A stretch of DNA of 64,000 nt from Acinetobacter sp. LoGeW2-3 (GTDB lineage: Bacteria > Pseudomonadota > Gammaproteobacteria > Pseudomonadales > Moraxellaceae). The position numbers and the translations under genes were made by a program. The stretch lies in the NCBI RefSeq assembly GCF_002688565.1, contig NZ_CP024011.1, positions 1,488,001-1,552,000 of the forward strand. The letters are read 5' to 3'. Under the pieces are notes generated by a model, which worked only from the letters and a program-made list of their open reading frames with translations, was not told the origin of the DNA and ran no database searches. Shown in pieces: positions 63,361-64,000 of the stretch (position 1 is its first letter; the number at the start of each line of letters is the position of its first letter).

Positions 63361-63383
63361 AAGATGTATTTAAAATACATTTT
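63361..63383. promoter_or_regulatory. NsrR box 1 in the hmp promoter
   Basis: AAGATGTATTT-A-AAATACATTTT, an 11-1-11 inverted repeat with one mismatch that fits the NsrR consensus AAGATGYATTT-N-AAATRCATCTT. It is 28 bases before the hmp ATG. Confidence 0.9.
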
Positions 63384-63385
63384 TA

Positions 63386-63408
63386 AAGGTATATTCACAA
63401 TACATCTT
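63386..63408. promoter_or_regulatory. NsrR box 2 in the hmp promoter
   Basis: AAGGTATATTC-A-CAATACATCTT. The right half-site is near-perfect; the left half has three deviations. Centre 25 bases from box 1. Two sites in tandem suggest strong repression. Confidence 0.75.
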
Positions 63409-63421
63409 TAAATAAAAACCA

Positions 63422-63455
63422 TAAAAAAATTATGGGATATCAAAATATCCCATAA
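63422..63455 (-). terminator. Terminator after the HerA-like gene
   Basis: TATGGGATAT-CAAA-ATATCCCATA, perfect ten-base stem with an A-run at the left end acting as minus-strand U-tract. Confidence 0.88.
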
Positions 63456-63485
63456 AAATGACGAAGATGATCGGAGAAAGGAGGG

Positions 63486-63998
63486 CTATCTCTTGCCGAA
63501 TAATGAACCTAATAAACCGCGGACAATTTTCTGCCCAGTACTTCCGCCCAAGCTACGTGCCGCACTTTTGGCAAAGGTACCAACAATGTCCTGTGTTAGC
63601 TTTTCACGTTGCTTGGCTGAACGTTCTGCTTCCTTCTGTTGCTCGCGTGCCAGACGTTCCTGTTCACGGGCTTGTTGTTTGGCGAATGCTTCTTGTTCTT
63701 TTGCGACTTGTTTGGCATGAGCCTCTTGTTCTTTGGCTTGCTGTTTAGCAAGTTCTGCCGCCTGAGCTTGTTGCTGACGTTCAGCGACTTTGTTTTGCAG
63801 CATTTCATGGGCACTTTCCCGATCGACCTGTTGCTCATAAATACCGGCTACAACGCTTTGTTGCATTAAAGCTTTACGTTCTTCGGCAGTGATCGAGCTA
63901 AAAGAAGAGTGTGGCGGCATGACCCAACCGCGCTCGACAATTTGTGGTGTGCCTTTTTCATCCAGGCAGCTAATCAGTGCTTCACCAACAGCCAGCTC
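63486..63998 (-). CDS. HerA-like/DUF853 ATPase (YjgR type), C-terminal end only
   Basis: Partial. The frame is open through the right edge of the window (first full codon at 63998), so ATG 63920 is internal. The part before it encodes ELAVGEALISCLDEKGTP and IVERGWVMPPHS, matching the end of the helicase HerA-like DUF853 domain. The remainder is a long Ala/Gln/Glu/Lys helix (residues about 55-130), then a short amphipathic end SLGGSTGQKIVRGLLGSLFGKR. The ATPase motor lies outside the window. Confidence 0.85.
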   Translation of the reverse strand, partial: ELAVGEALISCLDEKGTPQIVERGWVMPPHSSFSSITAEERKALMQQSVVAGIYEQQVDRESAHEMLQNKVAERQQQAQAAELAKQQAKEQEAHAKQVAKEQEAFAKQQAREQERLAREQQKEAERSAKQREKLTQDIVGTFAKSAARSLGGSTGQKIVRGLLGSLFGKR

Positions 63999-64000
63999 GG

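Overview
The window is a stretch of ordinary chromosome from a gammaproteobacterium, almost certainly an Acinetobacter. The diagnostic pieces are a CraA-type MdfA-family exporter, an AbeM-type MATE pump, the pilY1 - pilin - pilin - rpsP-rimM-trmD-rplS gene order, the lipB/lipA lipase-foldase pair and the mlaFEDCB operon. I infer the genus from recognised proteins and gene order, and do not try to name the species. Base composition is moderate, with a few clearly AT-richer genes (14435-15520 and 29271-30248) that look like later arrivals. I see no rRNA, tRNA, CRISPR array, insertion sequence, prophage or plasmid module.

Layout. 1-1270: end of a type IV pilus/competence cluster (pilY1 3' end and two pilins). 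1413-3632: ribosome and tRNA-modification operon rpsP-rimM-trmD-rplS. 3644-6187: secreted lipase and its membrane foldase. 6343-10704: truB, a TSUP permease, a hemerythrin protein and two EamA exporters. 10839-13835: divergent serA and a D-2-hydroxyglutarate-dehydrogenase-like flavoprotein. 13987-16898: a lipoprotein, an unknown coiled-coil membrane protein and craA. 17052-22758: small membrane protein, sodC, AI-2E family permease, orphan ParA, a Holliday-junction-resolvase-like nuclease, and two related small exported/anchored proteins flanking a methyltransferase. 22841-29267: HopJ-family protein, crcB, Zur-type L31 (rpmE2), ABC1 kinase, abeM, hemW. 29271-33440: AT-rich secreted protein, His-rich secreted protein, cold-shock protein, acyl-CoA dehydrogenase. 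33833-41670: aroE, divergent hemF/hemN, ribA, dxs, suhB. 41840-47631: DEAD-box helicase with a long leader and repetitive tail, then mlaFEDCB. 47855-56235: corA, LOG protein, Nudix, comF, recG, an epimerase-like protein, plsB. 56521-63998: tesB, a tiny Cys/His protein, a dicarboxylate symporter, VOC protein, PF10118 metal hydrolase, engB, nsrR, hmp and the end of a HerA-like ATPase gene.

Regulation visible in the DNA: a perfect Zur palindrome before rpmE2 and two NsrR-type 11-1-11 boxes before hmp, next to nsrR itself. Many genes end in clear intrinsic terminators, several shared by convergent pairs. Four intergenic gaps carry related GC-rich hairpin-pair elements (about 16911-17050, 37765-37868, 47696-47780, 53577-53662), which look like a REP/BIME-type dispersed repeat family. 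These, the paralogous pair at 20780/22192, the helicase leader and two unannotated mini-genes (44156-44224 and 57453-57581) are the least explained parts of the window. I found no convincing new multi-gene system.
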